This document shows positions 53,186 through 63,926 of a stretch of DNA of 64,000 bases, piece by piece. Source of the DNA: Clostridium sp. (lineage in GTDB: Bacteria; Bacillota_I; Bacilli_A; Acholeplasmatales; Anaeroplasmataceae); the NCBI GenBank assembly GCA_022010015.1, contig CP091735.1, forward strand, positions 1,364,001 to 1,428,000. Direction: 5' to 3'. Within the stretch, counting starts at the first letter, position 1. Each line of letters begins with the position of its first letter. The notes under the pieces were generated by a model. The model searched no databases. It was not told the origin of the DNA and saw nothing but the letters and a program-made list of their open reading frames with translations. The translations under genes and the position numbers were made by a program.

Positions 53186-53667
53186 ATGATTAATAAGGAA
53201 GTATTTGAATTAACTGAAAATGGTTTACAAAATTTAAAGGATGAGCTAGAGCATTTAAAGAATGTCGATCGTCCAGCAAATATTGAAGCAATAAAAGAAG
53301 CAAGAGCTCAAGGAGACTTATCTGAAAATGCTGACTATGCTTCAGCAAAGGAAGAGCAAGTTAGAATTGAGGATCGTATTAACGAGATTGAAAAATATTT
53401 TAAAGAATTATAAGATTATTACTAAGGATACATCAAATAAGGTTACAGCTGGTAAAAAAAGGTTGATGTGCTTTATTTAGAAAGTGGTATTAATCGTTCT
53501 TTTTGAAATCGTTGGTACAATTGAAGCTGACCCATTTAAAGGAAAAAAATTAGTAATAACTCTCCACTTGGAAAAAGCTATTATTGGTCATTCTGCTGGT
53601 GAGACTTGTATTGTAACTACAGAATCTGGTAAGGAACTAAAAAGTAAAGATTGTTACTGTAGAATAA
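53186..53667 (+). CDS. greA: Transcription elongation factor GreA
   Basis: About 157 residues. The N-terminal coiled coil is complete: ELTENGLQNLKDELEHLKNV, EAIKEARAQGDLSENADYAS (with the acidic tip) and RINEIEKY. After repairs near 53397, 53455, 53500, 53548 and 53642 the C-terminal FKBP-like domain reads FEIVGTIEADPFKGKISNNS, PLGKAIIGHSAGETCIV and ends VKIVTVE. It rescues backtracked RNA polymerase. TAGGAGG precedes the ATG; TATAAT at 53149 is a likely -10. Confidence 0.94.
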
Positions 53668-53670
53668 AAA

Positions 53671-53695
53671 GGACAGGTTTTACCTGTCTTTTTTC
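53671..53695. terminator. Terminator between convergent greA and sigK
   Basis: GACAGGT / ACCTGTC seven-base stem and six-T tract; A tract on the other side could serve the minus strand. Confidence 0.85.
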
Positions 53696-53696
53696 C

Positions 53697-54379
53697 CTAT
53701 TTATTGGTTAGTGAATAATATAGCTTCATTAGGGCTCTTTTTTCAATTCTTGAAACATAGCTTCGAGAAATGTTTAGCCTTGAGGCAATTTGCTTTTGAG
53801 TTAAAGGCTTTTGATGATTTAGTCCATAGCGTAAATTAATTATTTCTGATTCCTTGCTAGAAAGTAGCTTTAGGGCCTTAAATAGGTCGTTCATTTCATT
53901 ATCTTTAATTAATTTATCTAAAGCGTTTGGAGATTTATCTTCAACAAAAATCAATTAGCTCAATTTCATTACCTTCCTTATCATAACCTATTGGTGATTC
54001 TAAATAAACATAATTTCTTTTTGTTTTTTTATTGGAACGAAGATGCATTAGTATTTCATTTTTCAATGCATCTTGCGGCATAGGTTGCAAGCTTATTATA
54101 GCTATCATAATGATAAGTATCAACACCTTTTATTAAGCCAATTATACCTATTGAAAGAATATCGTCTTTATCATCAGCGGTATTTTTCATATTTTTTTGG
54201 CAACGTGGGCAACGAGCCTTAAATTGTGTTCGATTAATTTATTTCTAGCCTCCTTGTCATTATTTTTTTCATTAGGTTTAGATAATACTTTTTCTTCCTC
54301 ATCAGTTAATTTTTTTGGGGAAGGATTCACTTTTAATGGCACCAAAAAAAGGTAATAAAAAAACCAAAAAATTTAACAT
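53697..54379 (-). CDS. sigK: Sporulation sigma factor SigK-like
   Basis: About 225 residues on the minus strand, AAAGGAG before the ATG at 54379. The N-terminus is hydrophobic (MLNFLVFLLPFFGAIKVNPS), as in pro-sigma-K. Region 2: NKLIEHNLRLVAHVAKKYEK, DDILSIGIIGLIKGVDTYHY and LATYAARCIENEILMHLRSN; the linker SPIGYDKEGNEIELIDF; region 4: IINLRYGLNHQKPLTQKQIA and RLNISRSYVSRIEKRALMKL. It would direct late mother-cell genes, such as coat genes. The gene is not split by a skin-type element. Breaks near 53947, 54085, 54190, 54230 and 54345. Confidence 0.9.
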
Positions 54380-54415
54380 AAAAAAACTCCTTTAATTAGA
54401 TATGAGGTGATTAAA

Positions 54416-54979
54416 ATGCTAAAAAAATTTATACCAGATTATTATGTTTCGTGAATTTACGACATATCTTACACTAATTTATATGCAAATGGTAAAAGAT
54501 TAATTCTAACAGATTTAGATAATACCTTGATTTCCTATAAAGAAACTAAGCCTACAGAGGCTTTTATATAAATGGAAGGAAGAGGTCGAAGCATTAGGCT
54601 TTGAAATAATTATTGTTTCTAACTCTGGAAAGAATCGTGTTGAATATTTTGCAAACCTATTAGGACTAAAATATGTTAAGTTTGCTAAAAAAAGCCTTTA
54701 AAGCTTGGCTTGAAAAAAAGGCTTTGAAGATTGCCAGTAGAAAAATATAACATTGATGAGGTTGTTGAATTTGGCGATCAATTAATGACTGACGTATTTG
54801 GATCTAGGCGTCTTAATCTTACAACCTATTTAGTTAAGGCTATTGATTCTAAAACTGAAAAGTGGGTAACAAGATTTAATAGGAAATTAGAAAATTTCAT
54901 TTTTAAAAAAAGGGTTAGAAAAAAATACCCTGATTTATATGATGAAAGATTAGCACTATATCAAAAGGAGAGAGGCTAA
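54416..54979 (+). CDS. yqeG: YqeG family HAD phosphatase
   Basis: About 175 residues. MLKKFIPDYYVS is the usual start; HAD motif I is LILTDLDNTLISYKETKPTE, motif II IIIVSNSGKNRVEYFANLLG, and motif IV EFGDQLMTDVFGSRRLNLTT. It is a IIIA-type phosphatase; the related mitochondrial Gep4 removes phosphate from phosphatidylglycerophosphate. Breaks near 54450, 54570, 54700 and 54730. Divergent from sigK, and its stop overlaps the yqeH start. Confidence 0.92.
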
Positions 54980-56105
54980 TGAGAACAATAAGATGTAAGG
55001 GCTGTGGAGCCATTTTACAAAATACTAAAGAAGATGAAATGGGTTATGTTAATATTATTGATGAATCTAAGCCCTATTGCAAGCGTTGTTTTTAGACTAA
55101 AAGCACTATAACGAATTACCTAAGATTGTTGCCAGTAAAGAAAATTATGAGTCAGTTATTGATAACGTACTTAAAAAAAGAATGGTCTTATAATTTATGT
55201 TGTTGATTTACTTGATTTAGCTAGTACCCTTATTCCAAGCGTAATTGATAAATTAAGAAATAAGGATGTTATTTTTGGTTGGTAACAAATATGATGTTTT
55301 TTTCCACATTCTACTAATTCCAAAGCAATGGTTGAAAAAAATTATCGAAAATGTGTGAAAAAGAAATTCTTTAGAGAGCTAGCTACTCATTTAGTTTCTT
55401 CAATTAAAGGGTATTTTTTTAGATGATTTGATGAATACAATTGATTTAGCACGTAAGGGTAGGGATGTTTATTTTTTTAGGATGTGCAAATGTTGGAAAA
55501 ATCATCATTAATTAATTCTTTATTAAAGAGATTTACAGCAATGACTAGTGACGTAATAGCTACTAGTGTTATTCCTGGAACAACTCTTGATGAAATTACT
55601 ATTCCTTTTTTTGAGGATAATAAAGCTTTTATTGATACTCCGGGCTTAATAAATGATGCTAATGTATTAGAATCATTATTACCTAAATCATATTTAACGA
55701 TTTTTACCAAAAACGGAAATAAAGCCAAAAAAAGCTATCAGCTAAGAAGTGGAAATACGATTTTACTTGCTGGACTTGGGGGAATAAGTATTTTAGAGGG
55801 AAATACTAATGCAACAATTTATGTAGCAAATTCATTATATATTCATAGAAACTAAAAACGGAAAATATTCAAAATATGCTAGACAAGCATCTTGGTGATA
55901 TTTTAAATCCACCAACAAAGGAAGAAGCTCAAAATATTAAATTTAAGTCTAAGGATTTTGAATTGAAAAAAATCTAAAAATATGATATTTGCTTTCCAGG
56001 AATTGGCTTTGTTTCTTTAAGTGGCAATGTAAAAAAATTAGAGTATTATATTTAGAAAAGAGTGAAGTATATGCAAGAGAATCTCTTATTGGAGGCCAGA
56101 AATAA
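54979..56105 (+). CDS. yqeH: Ribosome biogenesis GTPase YqeH
   Basis: About 365 residues. N-terminal zinc motif MRTIRCKGCGAILQN ... YCKRCFRLKHYNEL, then permuted GTPase elements LIIYVVDLLDLASTLIPSVI, VILVGNKYDVFPHS (G4), and DVYFLGCANVGKSSLINSLL (G1), TSVIPGTTLDEITIPFF, FIDTPGLI (G3). The C-terminal domain ends EKSEVYARESLIGGQK. It helps assemble the 30S subunit. Breaks near 55092, 55180, 55278, 55300, 55330, 55415, 55475, 55725, 55850 and 56030. It overlaps yqeK by 35 bases. Confidence 0.94.
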
Positions 56106-56618
56106 GGCTTACGAGCTTGTAACAAAAAAATATAAGAAAAAGTGGTCATGAAAAATAGACTTGCCCATATTTATGGTGTTGCTAAAATGGCAAAAATGCT
56201 TGCAAAAAGATATAATGTAGATGAACTTAAGGCCGAAATTGCTGGCTTAATGCATGATTATTATAAATATGAACCAGAAGAAGAAATGGCTAATTATATT
56301 GCTGATCAAGATTTAGTAGCTGAGTGTAAGAAAACAACACCATTATTTCATGCTTATGCTTCTGCTAAGGCTTGCTATGAGCTTGTAATTAATGATAAAG
56401 AGATTTATGAGGCAATAAAATGTCATGTTTATGGTAAGACAAAAATGACTATGCTTGATAAGATAATAGTGATTAGTGATTATACTGAGGAAACAAGAGA
56501 ATATAAATCATGTATCTTATGTCGTGATGTTCTTTTAAATATTGGTATTGATAGTGCAATATGGTATTCAACTAAATGTATCATAAATATGCTTGAAAAT
56601 AAAAATAATACCAAATAA
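56071..56618 (+). CDS. yqeK: HD domain nucleotidase YqeK
   Basis: About 180 residues. Start MQENLLLEARNKAYELVTKK, then after trimming A runs near 56140 and 56152 KKSGHENRLAHIYGVAKMAK, and the HD site ELKAEIAGLMHDYYKYEPEE. FHAYASAKACYELVINDKEI and DKIIVISDYTEETREY are the later metal-ligand segments. YqeK proteins hydrolyse diadenosine tetraphosphate. nadD, aroE and yhbY, which lie between yqeH and yqeK in Bacillus, are absent. Confidence 0.9.
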
Positions 56619-56658
56619 GGATCAGTATGAAATTTTTAAAAAAATTTATGAGGTGGAA

Positions 56659-56994
56659 ATGAAAAATGGAAATGCTTAAAAAGATTAAAGATAATATCGA
56701 TAAGGTTAAGGGCTATGATGTAATATGCTATGATATGAAGGGTGTTTCACCACTTTTTGATTATATGTTTATCGTAACAATTGATTCACCACGTCAGGCT
56801 GATGCTCTTGCAACCTATATTAAGGAAGATTATGAGGCACTTGGTATTAACCTACGTGCAATCGAGGGAAAAAGGCTCATCTTGGGTTTTTAATGGATTG
56901 TAAGGATATAATAATTCATATTTTTACTCGTGAGGAAAGAGAACATTATTCACTTGAAAAGCTTTATATGGAAATGCCAAGAGCTGAATTATAA
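56659..56994 (+). CDS. rsfS: Ribosomal silencing factor RsfS
   Basis: About 110 residues. MEMLKKIKDNIDKVKGYDVI, CYDMKGVSPLFDYMFIVTID, SPRQADALATYIKEDYEALG and the repaired WVLMDCKDIIIHIFTREERE are the conserved RsfS/Iojap blocks. It binds L14 and blocks subunit joining. The start at 56659 sits well behind AGGTGG but needs one A trimmed; the intact frame starts at 56666. Another break is at 56872-56890. It closes the yqeG-yqeH-yqeK-rsfS unit. Confidence 0.93.
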
Positions 56995-57040
56995 ATTTAT
57001 TATTTATCTAAAGATAGGCAATTATTTGATTATAAAATAG

Positions 57041-57066
57041 AAAAAAAGGCTTTTTTTGCCTTTTTG
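57041..57066 (+). terminator. Intrinsic terminator of the yqe operon
   Basis: AAAAAGGC / GCCTTTTT stem with a seven-T loop and T tail. Confidence 0.75.
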
Positions 57067-57103
57067 TTCATTTTTTTGATATAATTAAAATGGTGATTTT
57101 TTT

Positions 57104-57693
57104 ATGAAATATTATGCTGTTAAGCAAGGAAATAAAATAGGCATTTTTTTGATAACTGGGAGGAATGCAGTAAAAGCGTAACGGGATTTAAAAAAACGCA
57201 GTTTATAAAAAGCTTTTTCCAATTATGATGATGCTAAAAGCTATTTAAATGATGAAGAAGAACAAAATAATAAACAAAAATCCTTTTGCCTATGTTGATG
57301 GTTCATTTGATGCTAAAACAAATTGTTATTCCTTTGGCTGTGTTTTGATTATTAATGATAAGGTAATGCAATTCAAAAAAGCTTATGATGAGGATAGCTA
57401 TAGTAAGCATCGAAATGTAGCAGGAGAAATAAAGGGGCAGGCTTTATTATTCAATATGCTATTAATCATGGTATAAAGGAATTAGATTTATATTATGATT
57501 ATAAAGGAATTGAATGCTGGTATAGAGGCTTATGGAAGGCAAATGAGCCAATAAGCATTGCTTATCGTAATTTTTGCAATAGAGGCTTCCAAAAAAATTA
57601 AGGTCAATTTTTATAAGGTTAAAAAGTCATACTAATGTTTATTATAATGAAATGGTTGATAAGCTAGCTAAGGAGGCACTAGGAATCGGTTAG
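57104..57693 (+). CDS. Ribonuclease HI with N-terminal viroplasmin-like domain
   Basis: About 195 residues. The N-terminal hybrid-binding domain reads KYYAVKQGNKIGIFDNWEEC, VTGFKNAVYKSFSNYDDAKS; the RNase H fold follows with FAYVDGSFDAKTNCYSFGCV (first Asp), RNVAGEIKGAGFIIQYAINH (Glu), LDLYYDYKGIECWY (Asp) and VKSHTNVYYNEMVDKLAKEA (last Asp). It degrades RNA in RNA-DNA hybrids and complements the RNase HII encoded at 40244. GGTGAT precedes the ATG. Breaks near 57144, 57190, 57210, 57262, 57435, 57505, 57570, 57590 and 57620. Confidence 0.88.
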
Positions 57694-57718
57694 GATATAT
57701 TTTTTTGATTTAGTAAGA

Positions 57719-58434
57719 CTAGAAGCATTTTTTTAGGGCGATTTTAATATCACAGGTTAGATAGAAGTTATCACTAATATAACCTTTATTTAATCCTTCT
57801 AAAGAATTTATATCTCCAACTAAAAAAAGGACTTATCAGCAAATAAAGAAACAAGCTTTGCATATTTTTTTCGCCATTTTTTTATGACTATTTAAAATAA
57901 TTATAGGATGCTTATCATAGCTATAAATGTGTAATAATATTTCTTTTTAAATCATAATAGTTATGATATTTTATTTTTTTATTAAATTTTTTTGTTTTTT
58001 TCGTAATCCTTAAAATTAATTTTAGCAAGCTTAGCTTTTTAGCTCATATTTAGAATAGCCATTATAAAATAAAAGTAGGAATATTCCTAAAATTTGATTT
58101 AAATGATATGTCGAATATAAATTTAAATCCAATCTTATGAATGGTAATTTATTGCGATTAATTTCAATGTTTAAACCATCCTTTAAATAATGAACGTGAC
58201 TGATTTCATATTTACCATTCATTCCATATGATATAATTTTAGCTTTCGTATAAAGTGATGCATATTTTAGATATTTATTGTTTTTCTGAAATGATAGTTG
58301 TTTTAAGATTATCAATTAGCTCTAAATCCTTTAAAGAATTAAAATTATATAAGCTAGTGCTACTATCCATAATGGTTGTTAATTCATTGCTATTTGTTAA
58401 TTTTTTTGATTAATTGTTCTGTTAATGTGCTCAT
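57719..58434 (-). CDS. Unknown minus-strand protein
   Basis: About 235 residues when repaired, starting MSTLTEQLIKKLTNSNELTT at 58434 with no clear ribosome site. The best-preserved stretch reads YLKYASLYTKAKIISYGMNG, KYEISHVHYLKDGLNIEINR, PFIRLDLNLYSTYHLNQILG, a hydrophobic helix GIFLLLFYNGY, and later KEILLHIYSYDKHPIIILNS. I recognise no family. It is convergent with the RNase HI gene, which it may overlap if the final A/T runs are trimmed (stop then at about 57680), and divergent from uvrB. With sigK it is one of only two minus-strand genes here. Confidence 0.5.
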
Positions 58435-58539
58435 ACTTATATTATTAAATAAAAAAATAAATATATACGTCTTTTTATTTTTTTAAAAAAAGAAGCATTG
58501 TGGTATAATTTAAATAGATAATTATATTTGGAAGTGATA

Positions 58540-60516
58540 ATGATGGCTTTTGAATTAGTTTCAAAGTTTGCCCCAACAGGCGATCAGCCTAAGGCTATTA
58601 AGGAGCTTGTTGACAATTTTAATATGGGAATAAATAAGCAGGTTTTACTTGGTGCAACAGGTACTGGTAAAACCTTTACTATGTGTAATGTTATTAAAGA
58701 GCTTGGTAAGCCAACTTTAGTTTTAGCTCATAATAAAACTCTTGCGGGACAGCTTTATAATGAGATAAAAAGCTTCTTTCCTAATAATCATGTTGTTTAT
58801 TTTATAAGCTATTATGATTATTATCAGCCAGAGGCTTATGTGGTATCATCTGATACCTATATTGAAAAAGGATTCACGAATTAATGATGAAATTGATGAA
58901 ATGCGTCATAGCGCTACAGCCGCATTAATTGATTATGATGATGTTATTGTTGTTGCTTCTGTATCCTGTATTTATGGCATTGGTGATCCCGAGGATTACA
59001 AAAACTCAATGATGTGCTTAAGAGTTGGTGAAGAATATAATCGTAAAAAGATTTATGAAAGATTAGTTGAAATGCAATATGAACGTTGTGATTTTGATTT
59101 TAAAAGATCATCATTTAGAATTAGAGGCGATGTTTTGGAAATAATTCCTGCTTATGAGCATGAAAATGGCATTCGTATTGAATTTTTCGATGATGAAATT
59201 GATCGTATAAAAAAACTTTTGATGTTGTTAGTGGTAAAACTATTGATTCTCTTGATTTTTATTAATATATTTGCTGCAACCCATTTCGTCACTAATAAGG
59301 ATAAGCTTGCAGAAGCAATAAAAAAAGAATTAAGGAAGAATTGAAGATACAGCATCAAAAGTTCTTAGATGAGGGTAAGCCATTAGAGGCTGAGCGTATT
59401 ATGCAAAAGAACTAAATATGATATTGAAATGCTTGAGCAAATTGGAACCTGTAGTGGAGTAGAAAACTATTCTAGACATCTATCACTTAGAGCAGAGGGG
59501 AAACTCCATCAACCTTACTTGATTTCTTTCCTAAGGATTTCTTATTAATAATTGATGAATCACATGTTACAATTCCTCAGGTAAGAGGAATGTATAATGG
59601 TGATAGAAGCCGTAAGGAAACTCTTGTTAATTATGGATTTAGATTACCATCAGCTTTAGACAATAGACCTTTAAAATTCGATGAATTTGAAAAAAAGATA
59701 GATAGAGTTTTATTTTGTTCAGCAACGCCTGGTGATTATGAGAGCAATTATCCAATTGTTGAACAAATTATTCGTCCTACAGGACTTTTTAGACCCCTAA
59801 TATTGAGGTAAGAGGAACAATGGGACAGGTTGATGATATTTATGCTGAGGTAATGAAGCGAATTGAAAGAAATGAACGTGTTTTAATTACTACCTTAACA
59901 ATTAAAATGAGTGAGGATTTAACAAGCTATTTAAAGAATTTAGGATTAAAGGTTGCTTATCTTCATTCAGAAATTAAATCATTAGAAAGATTAGAAATTT
60001 TTAAGAGATTTGCGTCTTGGTAAATATGATTGTCTTGTCGGAATTAATCTTTTAAGAGAGGGTCTTGACCTACCTGAGGTAAGCTTAGTTTGTATTTTAG
60101 ATGCTGATAAGCAGGGCTTCCTTCGTAGTGAAAGATCATTAATTCAAACAATTGGTCGTGCCGCAAGAAATGAAAATGGTTTAGTAATTATGTATGCTGA
60201 TTCTATTTCACCTTCAATGAAGGTAGCAATTGAAGAAACAAAGAGACGTCGAGCAATTCAAATTAGATATAATAAGGAGCATAATATTGTTCCTAAAACA
60301 ATTATTAAAGATATTCCTAATTCAATTTCTATTAAGCATCCAGATGAGGATGTATCAAGAGTCTATAATGAGATTGAAATGACAACAAAGGATAAGGAAA
60401 AGCTAATAGAAGAGCTTGAAGAGCAAATGAAAAATTATGCAAAGGAGCTTAATTTTGAAGCCGCAGCCGAGGTTAGAGATGCCATTATGGAGCTAAAGCT
60501 AGAATTAAAAAAATAG
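58540..60516 (+). CDS. uvrB: Excinuclease ABC subunit B
   Basis: About 655 residues. ATGATG start behind GGAAGTGA; a GGTATAAT extended -10 lies at 58502-58509. FELVSKFAPTGDQPKAIKEL, Walker A VLLGATGTGKTFTMCNVIKE, the beta-hairpin YYDYYQPEAYVVSSDTYIEK, VVASVSCIYGIGDPEDY, LIIDESHVTIPQVRGMYNGD (motif II), FCSATPGDYE, VGINLLREGLDLPEVSL and QTIGRAARNENG (motif VI) are all visible. It ends with the UvrC-binding coiled coil EKLIEELEEQMKNYAKELNF. It verifies bulky DNA lesions. Breaks near 58867, 59208, 59325, 59405, 59500, 59795 and 60003. Confidence 0.97.
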
Positions 60517-60524
60517 GTGATTAT

Positions 60525-61722
60525 ATGCATTCGATAAAAGAATTATTTAAAATAGGTAATGGGCCATCAAGCTCACATACAATAGGACCAAAAAGGGCAG
60601 CACTATATGTATTAAATAAATATCCTAGCTTTGATAAAATTGAAGTTATTCTTTATGGCTCACTTGCTTTTAACTGGCAAGGGCCATTTAACAGATTATA
60701 TTATTAAGAAAACTCTAGCACCTCATAAAGTTAAGATTATTTTTGATGGCTTAAGTGAGGTACCTCATCCTAATACTATGCGCTTTATTATCTATAAAAA
60801 AATAAAGAAATAATTGGTAGTGAAGAAATTTATAGTATTGGTGGAGGAAGCATCAAAATTAAGGGCGAAAAAAAGCTTCAAAGCAAATAAATATTTATCC
60901 TCATAAAAAAAGCTTAAGGATATTACTAAATATTGTATAGAAAATAATTTAACCCTAAGTCAGTATGTAGATAGCTTCGAGGATAAAAAAATATTAATGA
61001 ATATTTAGAAAAAATCTATAATGTTATGCTTGATTCAATTAACAAAGGATTAAATAGTGAAGGAACACTTCCAGGCTCTCTTCAAATAAAAAGAAAAGCT
61101 AAGTTTATATATAATGAGATTGATAATGAAGATAAAAAAATCGTCATAATCTTGTAGCTTATGCTTATGCTGTTAGTGAAGAGAATGCTTCAGGTGGGGA
61201 GATTGTAACCTCTCCAACCTGTGGAGCATCAGGAGTTTTACCAGCAATTTTAAGGTATGCAATTGATTTAGATAAATATCCTCATGAAAAAAATTATTGA
61301 TTCCTTAAAGGTTGCAGGATTAATTGGTAATATTGTTAAATTTAATGCGTCAATTAGTGGCGCAGAGGCAGGATGTCAGGCTGAGGTTGGGACTGCCTGT
61401 GCTATGGCTTCTGGCTTTTTAGCTTATTTAAATGATGGTGATTTTTAAAAGAATTGATTCAGCAAGTGAGATAGCCTTGGAGCATCATTTAGGCTTAACC
61501 TGTGATCCGATTAAGGGCTATGTTCAAATCCCTTGCATTGAAAGAAATGCCGTTGCTGCCTTAAGAGCACTTGATGCTTACAAAATTGCTTCGTATTTGA
61601 ATAATAATGATGCAAAAATAACCTTCGATTTAGTAGTTGAAACAATGCTTGCTACAGGTAAGGACTTACGAAGCCAATATCGCGAAACCTCTAAGGGTGG
61701 ACTAGCTAAAAAATATAATTAA
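60525..61722 (+). CDS. sdaA: L-serine dehydratase, single-chain iron-sulfur type
   Basis: About 395 residues with beta and alpha parts fused: MHSIKELFKIGNGPSSSHTI starts the beta domain, and the alpha domain carries the cluster Cys in VTSPTCGASGV, GAEAGCQAEVGTACAMASG and CDPIKGYVQIPCIERNAVAA. It converts L-serine to pyruvate and ammonia using a [4Fe-4S] cluster. AGGTGAT precedes the ATG, 8 bases after uvrB. Breaks near 60673, 60803, 60868, 60905, 60990, 61138, 61288 and 61443. Confidence 0.94.
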
Positions 61723-61733
61723 TAGGAGTTAAT

Positions 61734-63090
61734 ATGGACAATTTAGTTAAATTAAAAAAATTGAAGCCCTTGATAACTTTGGTAAGGGTGTTGCAAGAGT
61801 TAATAATAAAACTTATTTTGTGGAAAATGCTCTTACTGGTGAAGAGGTTTTAGCTAAGATAACAGGCGAAGCCAAAAATGTTGTTTTTGCTACTGCTATA
61901 AAGCTTTTAAGTATCAATAAGGAATTAAGAGAAGAAAATATTTGTCCCTATGCTTTAGAATGTGGTGGATGTGATTTAATGCATCTTAAGTATGCTTCTG
62001 AGCTTGTTGTTAAGCAAAATTTAGTAGCTTCAACTATAAAAAAGATTACAGGAATTGAGCCAATAGTTAAACCAACAATCAAAAGTGATAATATTTATCA
62101 TTATCGTAATAAATGTATTGTTCCTTTTCAAAAGGTAGATGGCGATGTTGTTTATGGCTTTTTATGCTTCAAGAAGCCACAAGGTTATTAAAAAGAACTA
62201 ATTGTTTAATTGAGCCAGAAATATTTTCAAATATTTTTAGAGGATGCAAAAAGAGTATTGTATAGAAAAATGAAATTAGTATTTATGATGAAAAAAACAA
62301 ATACTGGTATTTTTAAGAAATATAATGTTAAGAATTAATAAAATTAAAGAGATAATGATTGTTTTTTTATTTTTAACAAAGAAGGATGCAAGATTTAATT
62401 ATTTAGCTTTAAAGCTAATGAATAAGTATAATATTACATCTGTTTATCTTGATATTAATTCTAAAAAGAACTAATGTTGTATTAACTGATGAATTATCAC
62501 TAATAGCAGGAAATCCGGTTCTTGTTGAGGATATATTAGGATTAAAATTTAATGTTTCGCCTTTGACATTCCTTCAGGTCAATCATGATCAATGTGAAAA
62601 ATTATATAGTTGTGCACTAGATTATGCTAATCTATCAGGAAATGAAGAGGTAATAGATGCTTATTGTGGAATGGGCAGTATTACGCTTAATATAGCAAAA
62701 AGAGTTAAGCATGTTTATGGAATTGAGATTGTTTCAAAAGCAATAGAGGATGCTAATAAAAAAATAAAGAATTAAATAATATATCTAACGCTACCTTTAT
62801 TTGTGGTAAATGTGAGGATGAAATTAAAAAAAGCTCGTTAAGAAAAACAAGCATTGATGTTATATTCTTTGATCCACCAAGAAAAAGGCTGTGATCAATC
62901 ATTCTTAGATACAGTAATTGAAATGAAAATACCAAAAAAATTATTTATATTTCTTGTAATATTGCAACCTGTGCGAGAGATATTAAATATTTATCAGCTT
63001 ATGGTTATGAATTAATAGAAGTAACACCAGTTGATTTATTTTTCTAATTCATCACATGTTGAAACAGTTTGTCTGCTGACAAGGAAATAG
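61734..63090 (+). CDS. rlmD: 23S rRNA (uracil-C5)-methyltransferase, RlmD/RlmCD type
   Basis: About 440 residues. A TRAM-like N-terminus (LDNFGKGVARVNNKTYFVEN, ALTGEEVLAKITGEAKN) is followed by the iron-sulfur motif CPYALECGGCDLMHLKYASE, FNVSPLTFLQVNHDQCEKLY, SAM motif EVIDAYCGMGSITLNIAKRV, and the catalytic block IFFDPPRKGCDQSFLDTV and YISCNIATCARDIKYLSAYG. Product methylates U747 and/or U1939 of 23S rRNA. TAGGAG precedes the ATG. Breaks near 61755, 62170, 62235, 62290, 62310, 62365, 62465, 62765, 62825, 62880 and 63040. A recombinase remnant follows directly. Confidence 0.93.
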
Positions 63091-63135
63091 TCTAAAGCAG
63101 GCAAAAAAACAGGGCTAAAATGGAGGAAATATCAA

Positions 63136-63838
63136 GATGAGGATTAATCATAAAAAAATAAAAGCTTATGAACTAGCAAAACTAACTGAGCCAAATAAGA
63201 ATGAGACTTTTTGATATCTTAGCGATATTTGAAGTTAAACCTTGTAAATGTGTTGAAACTGATTTAGTGGAATGTAGTAATGATGAATGTGAATTTGAAA
63301 ACTAAGTGAAAAGTCTTGTTCTCAAAAAGTTATGAAGGAGTCTGCTATTGAAGAAGCATTTGTTATTGCAATGCATGAACTAGCTGGAGACTTCAGTTCA
63401 GTTAGAAAAGTATTGGACTTATCCATTAAAAAAATGCATTTTCCAAAAAAATAAATCAAAAATTAAAAAAAGTATGAAGTTGAGATTGATGAACTCCAAG
63501 ATCAAATGATTGCCGTTCATAAGGAACATTCTAAAGGTGAAATCTCAACAGAAGATTATCAAAAAAACTTGGTGGAGAAATCTCTAAGAAGATAGATGCA
63601 ATCAAATCCAAGAAAGAGCAAGCGGAAGTATCAATTAGTACTACAAACCTTGTCAAAAAGAAGATTAGAAGAGATAACTGAAGCAATTGGTAATATAGGT
63701 TCTATGGACTCATTTAATGAATTAATCTTTAGAAGGCTTGTAGAATCAATAACTATAAATGAAAGATATAAGGTCACATTCAAATTCAAGGTTGGAATTG
63801 AAAGAACAGTTGATATGACCGATAAAGAAAAAGAATAG
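63136..63838 (+). pseudogene. Remnant of a large serine recombinase (zinc ribbon and C-terminal coiled coil)
   Basis: Only the 3' part of a recombinase is present. A Cys-bearing stretch (VKPCKCVETDLVECSNDECE, 63234-63293) is followed by KSCSQKVMKESAIEEAFVIA, the usual zinc-ribbon exit of large serine recombinases. A coiled coil comes next (YEVEIDELQDQMIAVHKEHS, KGEISTEDYQKKLGGEISKK), then FNELIFRRLVESITINERYK and VTFKFKVGIERTVDM at the end. The N-terminal resolvase domain with the catalytic Ser is missing, so it cannot act. It lies 46 bases after the rRNA methyltransferase gene, a known docking place for integrative elements, and is closed by a terminator. Confidence 0.72.
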
Positions 63839-63856
63839 GTTTGAACGAAAGAATTC

Positions 63857-63882
63857 CTCTCATTAATTTGAGAGTTTTTTTG
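63857..63882 (+). terminator. Intrinsic terminator after the recombinase remnant
   Basis: CTCTCA-TTAATT-TGAGAG stem with seven T. Confidence 0.85.
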
Positions 63883-63926
63883 CTTAATATGACATACTTA
63901 TTATAAGAAAAAAAGGAGGGGAGAAT

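Noticed and set aside
63201..63305. A free-standing 34-residue Cys-rich peptide
   Set aside because: The Cys residues and the sequence immediately after it fit the zinc ribbon of the serine recombinase remnant better than an independent gene.
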